DNA of 64,000 nucleotides, taken from assembly GCF_009846745.1 (NCBI RefSeq), contig NZ_AQPF01000002.1:229666-293665 (forward strand), read 5' to 3'. Shown one piece after another: positions 54,376 to 63,848 of the stretch. The DNA is from Alloalcanivorax xiamenensis (GTDB lineage Bacteria > Pseudomonadota > Gammaproteobacteria > Pseudomonadales > Alcanivoracaceae). How positions within the stretch are numbered: position 1 is the first letter of the stretch; the number at the start of each line of letters is the position of its first letter. Both the position numbers and the translations under genes were made by a program. Under the pieces are notes generated by a model. The model saw nothing but the letters and a program-made list of their open reading frames with translations. It was not told where the DNA came from and ran no database searches.

Positions 54376-55437
54376 TTACCGCACCCGTAACAATAACCAG
54401 ACGCCCAGTATCAGACAGAGCACCGGAGGCAGGCCGGCGGCGAGCAGCGGCTCGGTGCGGAACACCAGGGACAAATGACCGAAGAACTGTTGCCCGTAAT
54501 GGAAAATCAGGCCGGCCACAACCCCGGCGGCCACCCGCAGCCCCATGGTCACTTCCCGCAACGGGCCGAAGACAAAGGAAATGGCGATCAGCACCATGCC
54601 GATGGTGGCGGCGGGCATCAGCAGCTTCTGCCAGAATGACAACATGTAGTCCGCCGTTTCCAGCCCCTGCCGCTTCAGATAGGAAGCGTACTCCAGCAGC
54701 TTGGCCATCCCCAACCGGGCCGGGTCCAGCACCACGATACTGAGCAATTGCGGTTTGAGGCTGGTCTCCCAGATGCCATGCTCCTCACGGTATGTCTCGG
54801 TGCGCTCCCCCTGAAAGCGGGTCCCCTGCACACCTTCCAGAGCCCAGGAATCCCCCTGGTAGATGGCCCGCGCCACATACAGACTTTCCGCCAGTTTGTG
54901 CTCCTCGTCGAAGCGGTAGCGGGTCAGGCCGTACAGCACGCCGTTGGGTTGCACCGCGTTAATGTGGATGAACTCATCCCCTTCGCGGTGCCAATAGCCG
55001 TATTTGCTGCGAATGGTTTCACCGCCGCCTTCCTGCAACGAGCGATTACTCTGCGCCACCTGCTCCGAGTATGGAGCCAGGTATTCCCCCACCGGCACCG
55101 ACAGCAGCATCAGGAAGATCACCGGCCGCAGTACCATCCAGGCGATTCGCAGGGTGGAGATGCCCGCGGCACGGATCACCGCCAGTTCGCCGTTGTTGGC
55201 CATCAGCCCGAGGCCGATCAGGGTGCCCAGCAGAATCGCCAGCGGCAGGTATTCGTTGAAACGGCGCGGCACCGTGGTGAGCACGAATTGCAACGCCTGC
55301 AGCGCCTGATAGCCGCCACGCAGAAACTCCAGTTCGTACACGAAGCTGAACAAGCAGTCCAGGGCGATGATAATGGCGACAATGGCCAGCGACGGAATCA
55401 AAACTACCCGCCAGAAATAGCCTCTCAGCAATTTCAT
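54376..55437 (-). CDS. lptG: LPS export ABC transporter permease LptG
   Basis: LptG is one of the two permeases of the LptB2FG complex, which extracts lipopolysaccharide from the inner membrane. The 353-residue product has the family layout: membrane helices at both ends (about 12-110 and 270-350) and a periplasmic beta-jellyroll between. It starts MKLLRGYFWRVVLIPSLA. ATG at 55437 overlaps the lptF stop (ATGA), which decides against the start at 55458. The gene is core and lies beside the tRNA-Leu. Confidence 0.95.
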   Translation of the reverse strand: MKLLRGYFWRVVLIPSLAIVAIIIALDCLFSFVYELEFLRGGYQALQALQFVLTTVPRRFNEYLPLAILLGTLIGLGLMANNGELAVIRAAGISTLRIAWMVLRPVIFLMLLSVPVGEYLAPYSEQVAQSNRSLQEGGGETIRSKYGYWHREGDEFIHINAVQPNGVLYGLTRYRFDEEHKLAESLYVARAIYQGDSWALEGVQGTRFQGERTETYREEHGIWETSLKPQLLSIVVLDPARLGMAKLLEYASYLKRQGLETADYMLSFWQKLLMPAATIGMVLIAISFVFGPLREVTMGLRVAAGVVAGLIFHYGQQFFGHLSLVFRTEPLLAAGLPPVLCLILGVWLLLRVR

Positions 55438-56564
55438 GAGTGCCTCCCGCGGCGCCACAACCGATCACCGTAATAAAGGAAGAACACCGCCACCGCCGCT
55501 AGCGCGTGGATCCAGATCATCGAGTAATACCAGGGTCGCTCGCCGCCGCTGTCCGCCATCCAGCTTCGCATGGTGAGCAGCAGGCCGACGTACAGCATGT
55601 ACCCCAGCACCGCCGGGATCATCCGCAGGAAACGTCCCTGACGCGGGTTCACCTTGGCCAACGGGATAGCCGCAAGGCACATGATCGGGACCGTCAATAC
55701 CAGTGACCAGCGCCATTGCAGCTCGGCCACCGCCTGACTGTCGTTCGGGCTCTCCAGCAATTCACCAGTGGTGCGCCCTCTCACCTTGGGCGGCCGGCTC
55801 GAGGTGTTTTCACTGCCGATACGGACCCGTGCCTTCTCGAACGCGACTTCCTGATAATCCGCGTCACCGGGTTTGCCCTGGTATTGGTAGCCGTCGCGCA
55901 ACTCCAGGTAGTTGATACCGTTCTCATCCTGCACCAACCGCCCGGTATGGGCCCAGACGGTGAGTACGCGCCCGGCCTGGGAATCATCGAACCGGGCATC
56001 GGCGACGAACACGTTCTCCAGATAACCGTCCTCGCGATTCAGGCTCTCGGCATAGGTGGCACGCTGACTGCCGTCCGAACCGCGCACCAGGAACCGCCCC
56101 GGTGTCAGCAGTTCCAGCACCGAACGCCCTTTTTGCTCCTCGAAGATACGGTTGACTTCGGCATCGCCCCGAGGCGTGACGTACAGTGAAAACAGCGCCA
56201 CCACGCTGACCGCCACCAATATCGGCGCCACCAGCGAGCGGACGATGCGGCCGTGCCCCTGGCCACCGGCCTGCAACACCACCATCTCGTTGTCCATGTG
56301 CATACGTCCCAGCACTAGCAACAAAGAGATGTACAAACTCAACGGCAAAATCATTTGCAGGAATTCCGGCAACCGGAACGCCATCACCAGAAACAGAGCG
56401 TCCGCCGCGATCTGACCGGCGGCGGCCTCTGCCAAATACTTGATAAAGCGACCACTGACCAGCACCATCACCAAAATGAAGGTCACCAGCACCGTGGTCA
56501 CGAATACCTGACGATTTATGTAGCGGTGTAGTATCAACGTTGGTCCCGCCCGCACCTGTTCCAT
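55434..56564 (-). CDS. lptF: LPS export ABC transporter permease LptF
   Basis: LptF is the partner of LptG. The 376-residue product starts with TLILHRYINRQVFVTTVLVT in its first helix and has LRLPEFLQM-like FRLPEFLQMILPLSLYISLL and GRMHMDNEMVVLQAGG. The jellyroll domain lies around residues 135-270. ATG at 56564 is used; an in-frame ATG at 56582 would run toward the divergent pepA promoter, and neither has a strong ribosome-binding site. The arrangement lptF divergent from pepA is common in related bacteria. Confidence 0.95.
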   Translation of the reverse strand: MEQVRAGPTLILHRYINRQVFVTTVLVTFILVMVLVSGRFIKYLAEAAAGQIAADALFLVMAFRLPEFLQMILPLSLYISLLLVLGRMHMDNEMVVLQAGGQGHGRIVRSLVAPILVAVSVVALFSLYVTPRGDAEVNRIFEEQKGRSVLELLTPGRFLVRGSDGSQRATYAESLNREDGYLENVFVADARFDDSQAGRVLTVWAHTGRLVQDENGINYLELRDGYQYQGKPGDADYQEVAFEKARVRIGSENTSSRPPKVRGRTTGELLESPNDSQAVAELQWRWSLVLTVPIMCLAAIPLAKVNPRQGRFLRMIPAVLGYMLYVGLLLTMRSWMADSGGERPWYYSMIWIHALAAVAVFFLYYGDRLWRRGRHS

Positions 56565-56600
56565 CTTTGCAGTGTGCGGCATTGTAACTCAGGAGAGAGC

Positions 56601-58076
56601 ATGGAGTACGCAATTAGCCACTCGGCCCTGCCGAAACTGAAAGCAGATTGTCTGGTTCTGCCACTCGGTAGCGCTTCCACCCTACCGGAAGCCCTGCCCG
56701 ATGAGACCCGCGCATCGGTGCAGGCGTTCATCAAAGCCGGGGATTTTTCCGGCAAACAGGGTCAGGTCAGCTGGTTGCACAATCCACCGGGCGTCGCAGC
56801 CCGCCGTTTGCTGCTGGTGGGCTGCGGTGACAAGACCGAACTCGACGGCCAGGCTTGGCAGCGTTTGGTCACTGGCGCCACCAGGCAATTGCTCGCTTCT
56901 CCGGTGAAACAAGCAGTGTTGATGCTGAACACCGTCAAGGTTGCCCGTGAACTGGGCTGGCGGGTACGAGAAGGAGCCCGGGTAGCGGAAGAAGCCTGCT
57001 ATCGGTTCGACGACTACCGCAGCAAACCGGCCCAGGCTGCCACCCTGCGTAAGCTGACATTCTGGCACGCGCAACGCGATGCCGCCCTGCGCCAGGCCCT
57101 CAAGCAAGGCCGGGCCGTGGCCGTCGGCACCGCTCTGGCACGCGATCTGGGCAATATGCCCCCCAATGACTGCTATCCGGAATATCTGGCCGAGCGCGCC
57201 AAGGCGTTGGGTAAGGAATACGACAAGCTGACGGTGAAGATCGTCACTCAGGCCCAGGCGGAGAAGATGGGCATGGGGGCTTTCCACGCGGTGGCCAAGG
57301 GCAGCACCCGGGAAGGGTGCCTCATCGTGATGGAGTACAAAGGCGCCGCCGGCAAGCCGGTGTCCCTGGTTGGCAAGGGGATCACCTTCGATACCGGCGG
57401 CATCTCCCTGAAACCGGGCGCCAACATGGACGAAATGAAATACGACATGGGCGGCGCGGCAAGCGTTTTCGGTACCGTCAAAACCGTCTGTGAGCTGGGC
57501 CTGCCTATCCATCTCGTGGCCGTGGTGGCCGCGGCGGAAAACATGCCCGACGGCGGCGCCACCCGTCCCGGCGATATCGTCAAAACGCTGTCCGGACAAA
57601 CCGTGGAAATCCTCAACACCGACGCCGAAGGCCGCCTGGTGCTGTGCGACGCCCTCACCTATGTGCAGCAGAAGTACAAGCCGCACACCGTCATCGACAT
57701 CGCCACCCTCACCGGCGCCTGCGTGGTCGCGCTGGGCAGTCATGCCCAAGCGGTGTACGCCAACGACGATGTGCTGCGCGAGTCACTGCTGGAGGCGGGC
57801 CAGGATACCGGCGACCGGGGCTGGCCGATGCCGCTGTGGGAGGACTACCAAAGCCAGTTGGACAGCCCCTTCGCCGACATGCAGAACATCGGCGGCCCGA
57901 AGGGCGGCTCGATCACCGCGGCCTGTTTCCTGCATCGTTTTGCCCGGGACGTGAATTGGGCGCATCTGGACATCGCCGGCACCGCCTGGATCAGCGGCGG
58001 CAAGGACAAAGGGGCCACCGGCCGTCCGGTACCGATGCTGACCCGCTATCTGATCAATCTGGCCGGCAAGGGCTGA
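56601..58076 (+). CDS. pepA: Leucyl aminopeptidase (cytosol aminopeptidase)
   Basis: This 491-residue M17 dizinc aminopeptidase is also known in E. coli as a DNA-binding accessory factor (XerA/CarP). The catalytic core shows VGKGITFDTGGISLKPG and EMKYDMGGAASVFG, with the Lys and Asp ligands. The signature NTDAEGRLVLCDAL carries Asp, Glu and the catalytic Arg. The N-terminal domain (1-160) is more variable, as usual. ATG at 56601 follows AGGAGAG. The next gene starts 4 bases after its stop. Confidence 0.97.
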   Translation: MEYAISHSALPKLKADCLVLPLGSASTLPEALPDETRASVQAFIKAGDFSGKQGQVSWLHNPPGVAARRLLLVGCGDKTELDGQAWQRLVTGATRQLLASPVKQAVLMLNTVKVARELGWRVREGARVAEEACYRFDDYRSKPAQAATLRKLTFWHAQRDAALRQALKQGRAVAVGTALARDLGNMPPNDCYPEYLAERAKALGKEYDKLTVKIVTQAQAEKMGMGAFHAVAKGSTREGCLIVMEYKGAAGKPVSLVGKGITFDTGGISLKPGANMDEMKYDMGGAASVFGTVKTVCELGLPIHLVAVVAAAENMPDGGATRPGDIVKTLSGQTVEILNTDAEGRLVLCDALTYVQQKYKPHTVIDIATLTGACVVALGSHAQAVYANDDVLRESLLEAGQDTGDRGWPMPLWEDYQSQLDSPFADMQNIGGPKGGSITAACFLHRFARDVNWAHLDIAGTAWISGGKDKGATGRPVPMLTRYLINLAGKG

Positions 58077-58080
58077 GACA

Positions 58081-58497
58081 TTGACCGAGGTTTTGTTTTA
58101 CATCACCGAGCAAGCCGGAACGGGGGTGCGTGACGCCCTCGCCTGGCGCATCGCGGAAAAGGCCTGGCGCCAGGGGCGCCAGATCTACGTCCACTGCCAG
58201 GACGAGACCCATGCCCAGGCGTTGGATCAGCAATTCTGGGCGCAACCCGCTTCGGGCTTCCTGCCCCATTCCCTGCTCGGGGAGGGCCCGGCACCGGTGG
58301 TGCTGGGCTTTGGCGACGACCCGGGCAGTCACCACGACGTGCTGATCAATCTGGCGGCGGCGGTACCGGATTTCGTCACCCGCTTTGAACGGGCCGCCGA
58401 GATGATCACCGGCGACCCGCGGCAGCGCGAGGGCGGCCGTGAGCGGTTCCGTTTTTATCGGGAAAGGGGCTTTCCACTGAAAACCCACAACCTCTGA
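58081..58497 (+). CDS. holC: DNA polymerase III chi subunit
   Basis: HolC links the clamp loader to single-strand binding protein at the replication fork. The 138-residue product reads TEVLFYITEQAGTGVRDALA and AWRQGRQIYVHCQDETHAQAL, then FLPHSLLGEGPAPVVLGF and VTRFERAAEMI. These match the family well. The start is TTG at 58081, an uncommon choice but the only one giving the conserved N-terminus. It sits between pepA and valS as in many gammaproteobacteria. Confidence 0.93.
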   Translation: MTEVLFYITEQAGTGVRDALAWRIAEKAWRQGRQIYVHCQDETHAQALDQQFWAQPASGFLPHSLLGEGPAPVVLGFGDDPGSHHDVLINLAAAVPDFVTRFERAAEMITGDPRQREGGRERFRFYRERGFPLKTHNL

Positions 58498-58559
58498 CGG
58501 CAGGCCCCGGTTCCGGTATAATCCGCCTTTCGTTTTTGCGATGAAAGACAGCGGAGATC

Positions 58560-61352
58560 ATGGACAAGACCTACCAACCCGATCGTATCGAGCAGGCCTG
58601 GTACAACACCTGGGAGGATGCGGGCTATTTCCGCCCTTCCGGCCAGGGTGATGCCTATTCCATCATGATCCCGCCGCCCAATGTGACCGGCAGTCTGCAT
58701 ATGGGCCACGCGTTCCAGGACACCATCATGGACACCCTGATCCGGTTCCGCCGGATGCAGGGACGCAACACGCTGTGGCAGGTGGGCTCCGACCACGCCG
58801 GCATCGCCACTCAAATGGTGGTGGAACGGCGTCTGGCCGCCGAGGGCAAGAACCGCCACGATCTCGGCCGCGATGCTTTCATCGAGAAAATCTGGGAATG
58901 GAAGGCGGAGTCCGGCGGCACCATCACCCGCCAATTGCGCCGCATGGGTGCCAGCGTGGACTGGACCCGCGAGCGCTTCACCATGGACGAAGGCCTGTCC
59001 AACGCAGTACGCGAAGTGTTCGTGCGCCTCTATGAGGAAGGCCTGATCTACCGGGGCAAACGTCTGGTGAACTGGGACCCGGCCCTGCATACCGCCATCT
59101 CCGATCTGGAAGTGGAAAACAAGGAAGAGCAGGGTCATCTGTGGCACTTCCGCTACCCGCTCTCCGATGGCTCCGGCCATCTGGTGGTGGCCACCACCCG
59201 CCCGGAAACCATGCTCGGCGATACCGCCGTGGCGGTGCACCCGGAGGATCCGCGCTACAAGGACCTGGTTGGCCAGACCATCCGCTTGCCGCTGGCCGAC
59301 CGCGAGATTCCAATCATCGCCGACGACTACGTGGATCCGGACTTCGGCTCCGGCTGCGTGAAGATCACCCCGGCCCACGACTTCAACGACTATGAAATGG
59401 GCAAACGGCACGATCTGCCGATGATCAATATCCTCACCATCGACGCCCACCTCAACGACCAGGTGCCGGAAGCCTATCGCGGCCTGGATCGATACGAGGC
59501 GCGCAAGAAAGTGGTGGATGACCTGGATGTCCTGGGCCTGCTGGAAAAAGTTGACGATCACACGCTGCAAGTACCGCGCGGCGATCGTTCCGGCGTGGTC
59601 ATTGAGCCCTATCTCACCGATCAATGGTTCGTGGCGGTGGAAAGCCTGGCCAAACCGGCCATCACGGCGGTGGAAAATGGCGATATCCAGTTCGTGCCAA
59701 AGAACTACGAGAACATGTACTTTTCCTGGATGCGTGACCTGCAGGACTGGTGCATTTCCCGGCAGCTGTGGTGGGGACATCGCATCCCCGCCTGGTACGA
59801 CGAGGACGGCAATGTCTATGTGGGACGCAGCGAGGAGGAAGTCCGCGCCGCCCATGATCTCGATGATCGCCTGCTCAGCCAGGACGAGGATGTACTGGAT
59901 ACCTGGTTCAGTTCCGCGTTGTGGACATTCTCCACCCTGGGCTGGCCGGAGCAGACCGAGGAATTGAGCACCTTCCATCCCAGCAGCGTGCTGGTTACCG
60001 GTTTCGACATCATTTTCTTCTGGGTCGCGCGGATGATCATGATGACGCTGAAGTTCACCGGTGAGGTGCCCTTCAAAAAGGTCTACGTGCACGGCCTGGT
60101 ACGGGATGCCGAAGGCCAGAAGATGTCCAAGTCCAAGGGCAATGTGCTCGATCCGCTGGATTTGATCGATGGCATCGATCTGGACAGTCTGGTGGAGAAA
60201 CGCACCCGCGGGCTGATGCAGCCACAGAAAGAAAAGCAGATCGGCAAACGTACCCGGGCGGAATTCCCCGAAGGCATCAACAGCTACGGTACCGATGCGC
60301 TGCGTTTCACCTTCTTGTCACTGGCCTCCACCGGCCGTGACATCAAGTGGGACATGGGCCGCATCGAAGGCTACCGTAACTTCTGCAACAAGATCTGGAA
60401 CGCCGCCCGTTATGTGATGATGAACACCGAGGGCCAGGACTGTGCTATCGATGCAACGGAGGGCGAAACCACCTTGTCACTGGCGGACCGCTGGATCATC
60501 TCCGCTTTGCAGCGGGCCGAGCGCGAAGTGACCGAGGCGCTGGATCAGTTCCGTTTCGATGTCGCCTCCCACGCCGCTTATGAATTCATCTGGAACGAGT
60601 ACTGCGACTGGTATCTGGAATTGTCCAAGCCGGTGCTCTACAGCGACGATTATTCTGAAGCGGAAAAGCGCGGTACCCGCCGCACTCTGGTGCGGGTACT
60701 GGAAGCGATTTTGCGTCTGGCGCATCCGTTCATGCCCTTCATTACCGAGGAAATCTGGCAGAAGGTGGCACCGCTGGCCGGCAAGGCACCCGCCGCGGGC
60801 GGGAAGGAGAAGGACTCCACCATCATGCTGCAACCCTACCCCCGGCCCGAACAGGACAAGGTGGATGAGCAAGCGGAGCAGGATATCGAGTGGATCAAGG
60901 CGGTGATCACCGCGATCCGCAACATCCGCGGCGAAATGCGCATTCCTCCCAGCCGCACTCTGGATGTGTACCTGCACAACGGCAAGGACGAAGACCTGCG
61001 TCGCCTGCAAGCCAACCACAACTTCCTCTGCCGCCTGGCCAGGTTGGACAGCATCAACTGGCTCAACGCCGACGATTCCGCGCCGGCCTCCGCCACCAGC
61101 CTGGTCGGCGACATGGAAATCCTGGTGCCGATGGCTGGTCTGATCGACAAGGACGCGGAAATCGACCGCCTCACCAAGGAGGTGGACAAACTGCGCAAGG
61201 AAGTGGGGCGCGCGGAAGGCAAACTGAAAAACCCGGCCTTTGTCGACAAGGCGCCGGAAGCCGTGGTCGCCAAGGAGAAAGCCAAACTCGACGACTACCG
61301 CTCCCAGCTCGCCCGTCTGGAAGAGCAATTGGAGAAGATCAAGTACCTGTAA
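58560..61352 (+). CDS. valS: Valyl-tRNA synthetase
   Basis: This 930-residue class I synthetase charges tRNA-Val. The HIGH motif is HMGH in PPNVTGSLHMGHAFQ and the KMSKS loop is intact in GQKMSKSKGNVLDPLD. The editing domain has GSGCVKITPAHDFNDYE. The C-terminus ends in a coiled coil (about residues 865-930, rich in Lys, Glu and Leu), as in E. coli ValS. ATG at 58560 follows a GGAG site. The stop lies 14 bases from that of the convergent TetR-type gene. Confidence 0.98.
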   Translation: MDKTYQPDRIEQAWYNTWEDAGYFRPSGQGDAYSIMIPPPNVTGSLHMGHAFQDTIMDTLIRFRRMQGRNTLWQVGSDHAGIATQMVVERRLAAEGKNRHDLGRDAFIEKIWEWKAESGGTITRQLRRMGASVDWTRERFTMDEGLSNAVREVFVRLYEEGLIYRGKRLVNWDPALHTAISDLEVENKEEQGHLWHFRYPLSDGSGHLVVATTRPETMLGDTAVAVHPEDPRYKDLVGQTIRLPLADREIPIIADDYVDPDFGSGCVKITPAHDFNDYEMGKRHDLPMINILTIDAHLNDQVPEAYRGLDRYEARKKVVDDLDVLGLLEKVDDHTLQVPRGDRSGVVIEPYLTDQWFVAVESLAKPAITAVENGDIQFVPKNYENMYFSWMRDLQDWCISRQLWWGHRIPAWYDEDGNVYVGRSEEEVRAAHDLDDRLLSQDEDVLDTWFSSALWTFSTLGWPEQTEELSTFHPSSVLVTGFDIIFFWVARMIMMTLKFTGEVPFKKVYVHGLVRDAEGQKMSKSKGNVLDPLDLIDGIDLDSLVEKRTRGLMQPQKEKQIGKRTRAEFPEGINSYGTDALRFTFLSLASTGRDIKWDMGRIEGYRNFCNKIWNAARYVMMNTEGQDCAIDATEGETTLSLADRWIISALQRAEREVTEALDQFRFDVASHAAYEFIWNEYCDWYLELSKPVLYSDDYSEAEKRGTRRTLVRVLEAILRLAHPFMPFITEEIWQKVAPLAGKAPAAGGKEKDSTIMLQPYPRPEQDKVDEQAEQDIEWIKAVITAIRNIRGEMRIPPSRTLDVYLHNGKDEDLRRLQANHNFLCRLARLDSINWLNADDSAPASATSLVGDMEILVPMAGLIDKDAEIDRLTKEVDKLRKEVGRAEGKLKNPAFVDKAPEAVVAKEKAKLDDYRSQLARLEEQLEKIKYL

Positions 61353-61366
61353 CAGCCGGTGCCGGG

Positions 61367-62050
61367 TCAGGGCTGCCGCTTCAGCGTCCCTGGAGTGGCC
61401 TCCTGGCCCAGGATCACCGATTCCGCGATCCCGATCATGGTGCGCTGGCAAAGATGCAGGCGCTCCTCACTGAACTCCCCGCCCTCAAAAACATATAGCG
61501 AATAGCTTTCCAGAATCCACAGCATGGTCCGCATCACCAGGGGGTCGAAATCGCGGCCGGTAAGCCGATTGATTTCGGCGGTGAGCACTTCCGCGGCGAT
61601 GGTCTGAGCGCGGTCCCGGTGCGGCGCCAACGCCGAATTGGAGCTGCGCGCTTCCTCCATCATCAACTTGATCACAGGCCCCATGCTGATGTGGTAATCA
61701 AAGTAGACTTTGGTGGTGTTATGGATGATTTGCTGCACTGAGCGGGCCTGGCGCATTTCATGATGGAAATGCAGCAGCATATTGTCGATGAAGATGCGGT
61801 AGATATTCTCCAACACATCTACCTTGTTACGGAAGTACTTATAGAAAGTGCGCCGTGACACCTTCGCCGCACTCAACAGATGTTGCACCGTGGTGCGCTC
61901 CACACCGCGCAGGGCGAATACCTGCACGGAATGAATCAGAATTTCCGCCCGCGCCGGCGAGCGGGAGCCCCCTTCGTCCTCGGCATGAGCGTCCAGCACC
62001 TGATTAACCACCTGGCGGATGGCGTCCAGATCATCCCCTTGATTCCACAC
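61367..62050 (-). CDS. TetR family transcriptional regulator
   Basis: This 227-residue regulator has a TetR HTH at about residues 33-80: AEILIHSVQVFALRGVERTT, then LLSAAKVSRRTFYKYFRNKVDVL. The C-terminal ligand domain (about 90-215) resembles no member I know well. It is convergent with valS. The dyad at 62069-62119, just upstream of its start, is a likely autoregulatory operator. The next gene upstream on the same strand is the DUF2061 gene, 76 bases away. Confidence 0.88.
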   Translation of the reverse strand: MWNQGDDLDAIRQVVNQVLDAHAEDEGGSRSPARAEILIHSVQVFALRGVERTTVQHLLSAAKVSRRTFYKYFRNKVDVLENIYRIFIDNMLLHFHHEMRQARSVQQIIHNTTKVYFDYHISMGPVIKLMMEEARSSNSALAPHRDRAQTIAAEVLTAEINRLTGRDFDPLVMRTMLWILESYSLYVFEGGEFSEERLHLCQRTMIGIAESVILGQEATPGTLKRQP

Positions 62051-62068
62051 AGTAACTTATCCTTTGTT

Positions 62069-62119
62069 TTTGTTTACCGGGGCGTAGCTTAAACCAAGCC
62101 CCGGAACCCAGTAAACAAA
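62069..62119. promoter_or_regulatory. Long inverted repeat, candidate TetR operator
   Basis: Outer arms TTTGTTTACCGGG (62069-62081) and CCCAGTAAACAAA (62107-62119) match at 12 of 13 positions in inverted orientation. An inner perfect arm pair, CCGGGGC and GCCCCGG, is nested inside. No T tract follows on either strand, so an operator is more likely than a terminator. It lies 18 bases before the TetR-type start. Confidence 0.5.
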
Positions 62120-62126
62120 GGGTCTA

Positions 62127-62339
62127 TCAAGCAGCCAGAGCGGCCGTTTCCTCTTCCCGAGGGGCCCGGCGGCGCTGCCAGCGTTTCCAGATCTTCTCGT
62201 GGAAGTGGTAGGCCACCGTGTTCACACAAGGTTCCACCAACGCCGTGGCGCCACCAATGCGCCAGTCACCAGTCATGGCCCACACCACAAGAAACGCAAC
62301 ACTGATATGCATAATGCCGAAACTGAATGTCTTCACCAT
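62127..62339 (-). CDS. DUF2061 family small membrane protein
   Basis: This 70-residue protein has two hydrophobic segments (about 8-23 and 28-45) and a basic C-terminal tail. FSFGIMHISVAFLVVWAMTG and GGATALVEPCVNTVAYHFHE are typical of the DUF2061 family. The function is unknown; an inner-membrane location is predicted. A near-perfect Fur box lies 27 bases upstream of its start, so it should be made under iron limitation. Confidence 0.85.
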   Translation of the reverse strand: MVKTFSFGIMHISVAFLVVWAMTGDWRIGGATALVEPCVNTVAYHFHEKIWKRWQRRRAPREEETAALAA

Positions 62340-62365
62340 GGGACACCTCCACCATCATTTGTATA

Positions 62366-62380
62366 TGATAACCATTCTCA
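62366..62380 (-). promoter_or_regulatory. Fur box upstream of the DUF2061 gene
   Basis: TGATAACCATTCTCA matches the 7-1-7 Fur consensus (TGATAATNATTATCA) at 12 of 14 defined positions. It lies in an AT-rich stretch 27 bases before the DUF2061 start. It is outside the proposed island, so it ties a core gene to iron control. Confidence 0.75.
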
Positions 62381-62546
62381 TAAATGAAAAAAGGAAGATG
62401 ATGTTATTTTCCCAATAGCTTTAAGCTATTGGCGGGCAGGCGTCATGGTGAGACCCACGGTTCCGTATAAACCAATCTGGAATAGAATGAGTGGCGGGCC
62501 ATCCGGCGATCCGGTGGCTGTTTTTTGTCCATTGCAAGGAGTGCCC

Positions 62547-63455
62547 ATGGCAAGCGCTAGAGCGGTTTTGATCCTTCACGGTAAACAAGCCACCAATGAT
62601 GAGGTGCGTCAGGCGGTCTTGGCCCGTCGTGAACAAGGATACCAACTTGATGTTCGGGTCACCTGGGAAGGCGGAGACGCCGAAAGGTATGTAGAGGAAG
62701 CATTGAAAGCCGGTTACGACACCGTCATCGCCGGTGGTGGCGATGGTTCGGTGCGCGACATCACCGATGCTCTGATGAAAAACGGCGGCGGGGCCAATCT
62801 GGCCATTCTACCGCTCGGAACCGCCAACGACTTCGCCACCGCCGCGAACATTCCCGTGCCTCCGGAGGATGCGCTGGCGCTGCTTGATCTGCCCGCTAGC
62901 GCCATCGATGTGCTCGAAGTCAACGGCCATTACTTTCTCAATATGGCCACCGGTGGCTTCGGCACGGAAGTGACCACGGAAACCTCGGAGGAGTTGAAAT
63001 CCATGCTGGGTGGTGCCGCCTACCTGCTCACTGGTCTCACCCGCTTTACCGAGATCCGGACCGCGCAGGGCCACTTCCAGGGCCAGGACTTTGAATGGGA
63101 AGGCGAGTTCATGGCCCTCGGGGTCGGTAACGGCCGGCAGGCGGGAGGTGGCCAGAAGTTGTGTCCGGACGCCATGATTAACGACGGTCTGATGGATGTG
63201 GCCATCCTGCCAGCACAGATGGATCTGATGTCCGGACTCCGGGGCCTATTCAGTTCCGGCAACGGCACCAACGGAAACGGTGACCAGGAAGGCCTGTTCG
63301 TCCGCGCTCGCCTGGCGTCGATGGAAATCCGCACCCCCGAAGCAATGTATCTGAATTTGGATGGCGAGCCGCTGGAAGACACCCGCTTTGATATAAAGGT
63401 ACATGCTGGCGCGCTCCGGGTTCACCTGCCCCCCGACACGTCATTGCTTTCGTAA
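62547..63455 (+). CDS. yegS: YegS-like lipid kinase
   Basis: This 302-residue protein belongs to the diacylglycerol-kinase catalytic family. The nucleotide-binding block is VIAGGGDGSVRDITDAL and the second is LAILPLGTANDFATAANIP. MATGGFGTEVTTETSEELKS and the C-terminal NLDGEPLEDTRFDIKV are also typical. YegS of E. coli phosphorylates phosphatidylglycerol in vitro; the true substrate here is not known. ATG at 62547 follows AAGGAG, which decides against longer upstream readings. Its stop directly adjoins that of the convergent DUF2721 gene. Confidence 0.9.
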   Translation: MASARAVLILHGKQATNDEVRQAVLARREQGYQLDVRVTWEGGDAERYVEEALKAGYDTVIAGGGDGSVRDITDALMKNGGGANLAILPLGTANDFATAANIPVPPEDALALLDLPASAIDVLEVNGHYFLNMATGGFGTEVTTETSEELKSMLGGAAYLLTGLTRFTEIRTAQGHFQGQDFEWEGEFMALGVGNGRQAGGGQKLCPDAMINDGLMDVAILPAQMDLMSGLRGLFSSGNGTNGNGDQEGLFVRARLASMEIRTPEAMYLNLDGEPLEDTRFDIKVHAGALRVHLPPDTSLLS

Positions 63456-63848
63456 TCAGGGTTTGGGACGTCGCAGCGCCTCCAACTGCACATTAAGCGC
63501 ATTGGTGGAAATAAGAACTTCCCAAAGCGAGAAGATCAACGACAGTGACAGGCTGATCAGACTGGCTCCGAACAGCACCACCCCCGGCATGTCCTGATGC
63601 AGATAGAGCGCGAACATCGACAGTGTGCACAGAAGAAAACTGAGCACCCCGGCCACCTGCATTCGCTGGGTCAACACCACTCGCCTGTGCAACAACTCAA
63701 TCTGACGCGTGGCGACTTCCTCGTGGTGCGTCTTTTCCTCATCCGCCAGCTTGCGAATCAACTGCGCCAAAACCAGGAAGCGGTTGGTGTAAGCCAGCAA
63801 TAGCAACGAAATGGCGGGGAAGAGAAGCGCGGGCGTGGTCAGAGACAT
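63456..63848 (-). CDS. DUF2721 family membrane protein
   Basis: This 130-residue inner-membrane protein has a hydrophobic N-terminal segment (about 5-25) and two helices near residues 68-85 and 90-110. ALLFPAISLLLLAYTNRFLVLAQLIRKL and RMQVAGVLSFLLCTLSM fit the DUF2721 family. The function is unknown. The product is complete, starting at ATG 63848. The last 150 bases of the window, beyond it, show no gene. Confidence 0.8.
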   Translation of the reverse strand: MSLTTPALLFPAISLLLLAYTNRFLVLAQLIRKLADEEKTHHEEVATRQIELLHRRVVLTQRMQVAGVLSFLLCTLSMFALYLHQDMPGVVLFGASLISLSLSLIFSLWEVLISTNALNVQLEALRRPKP

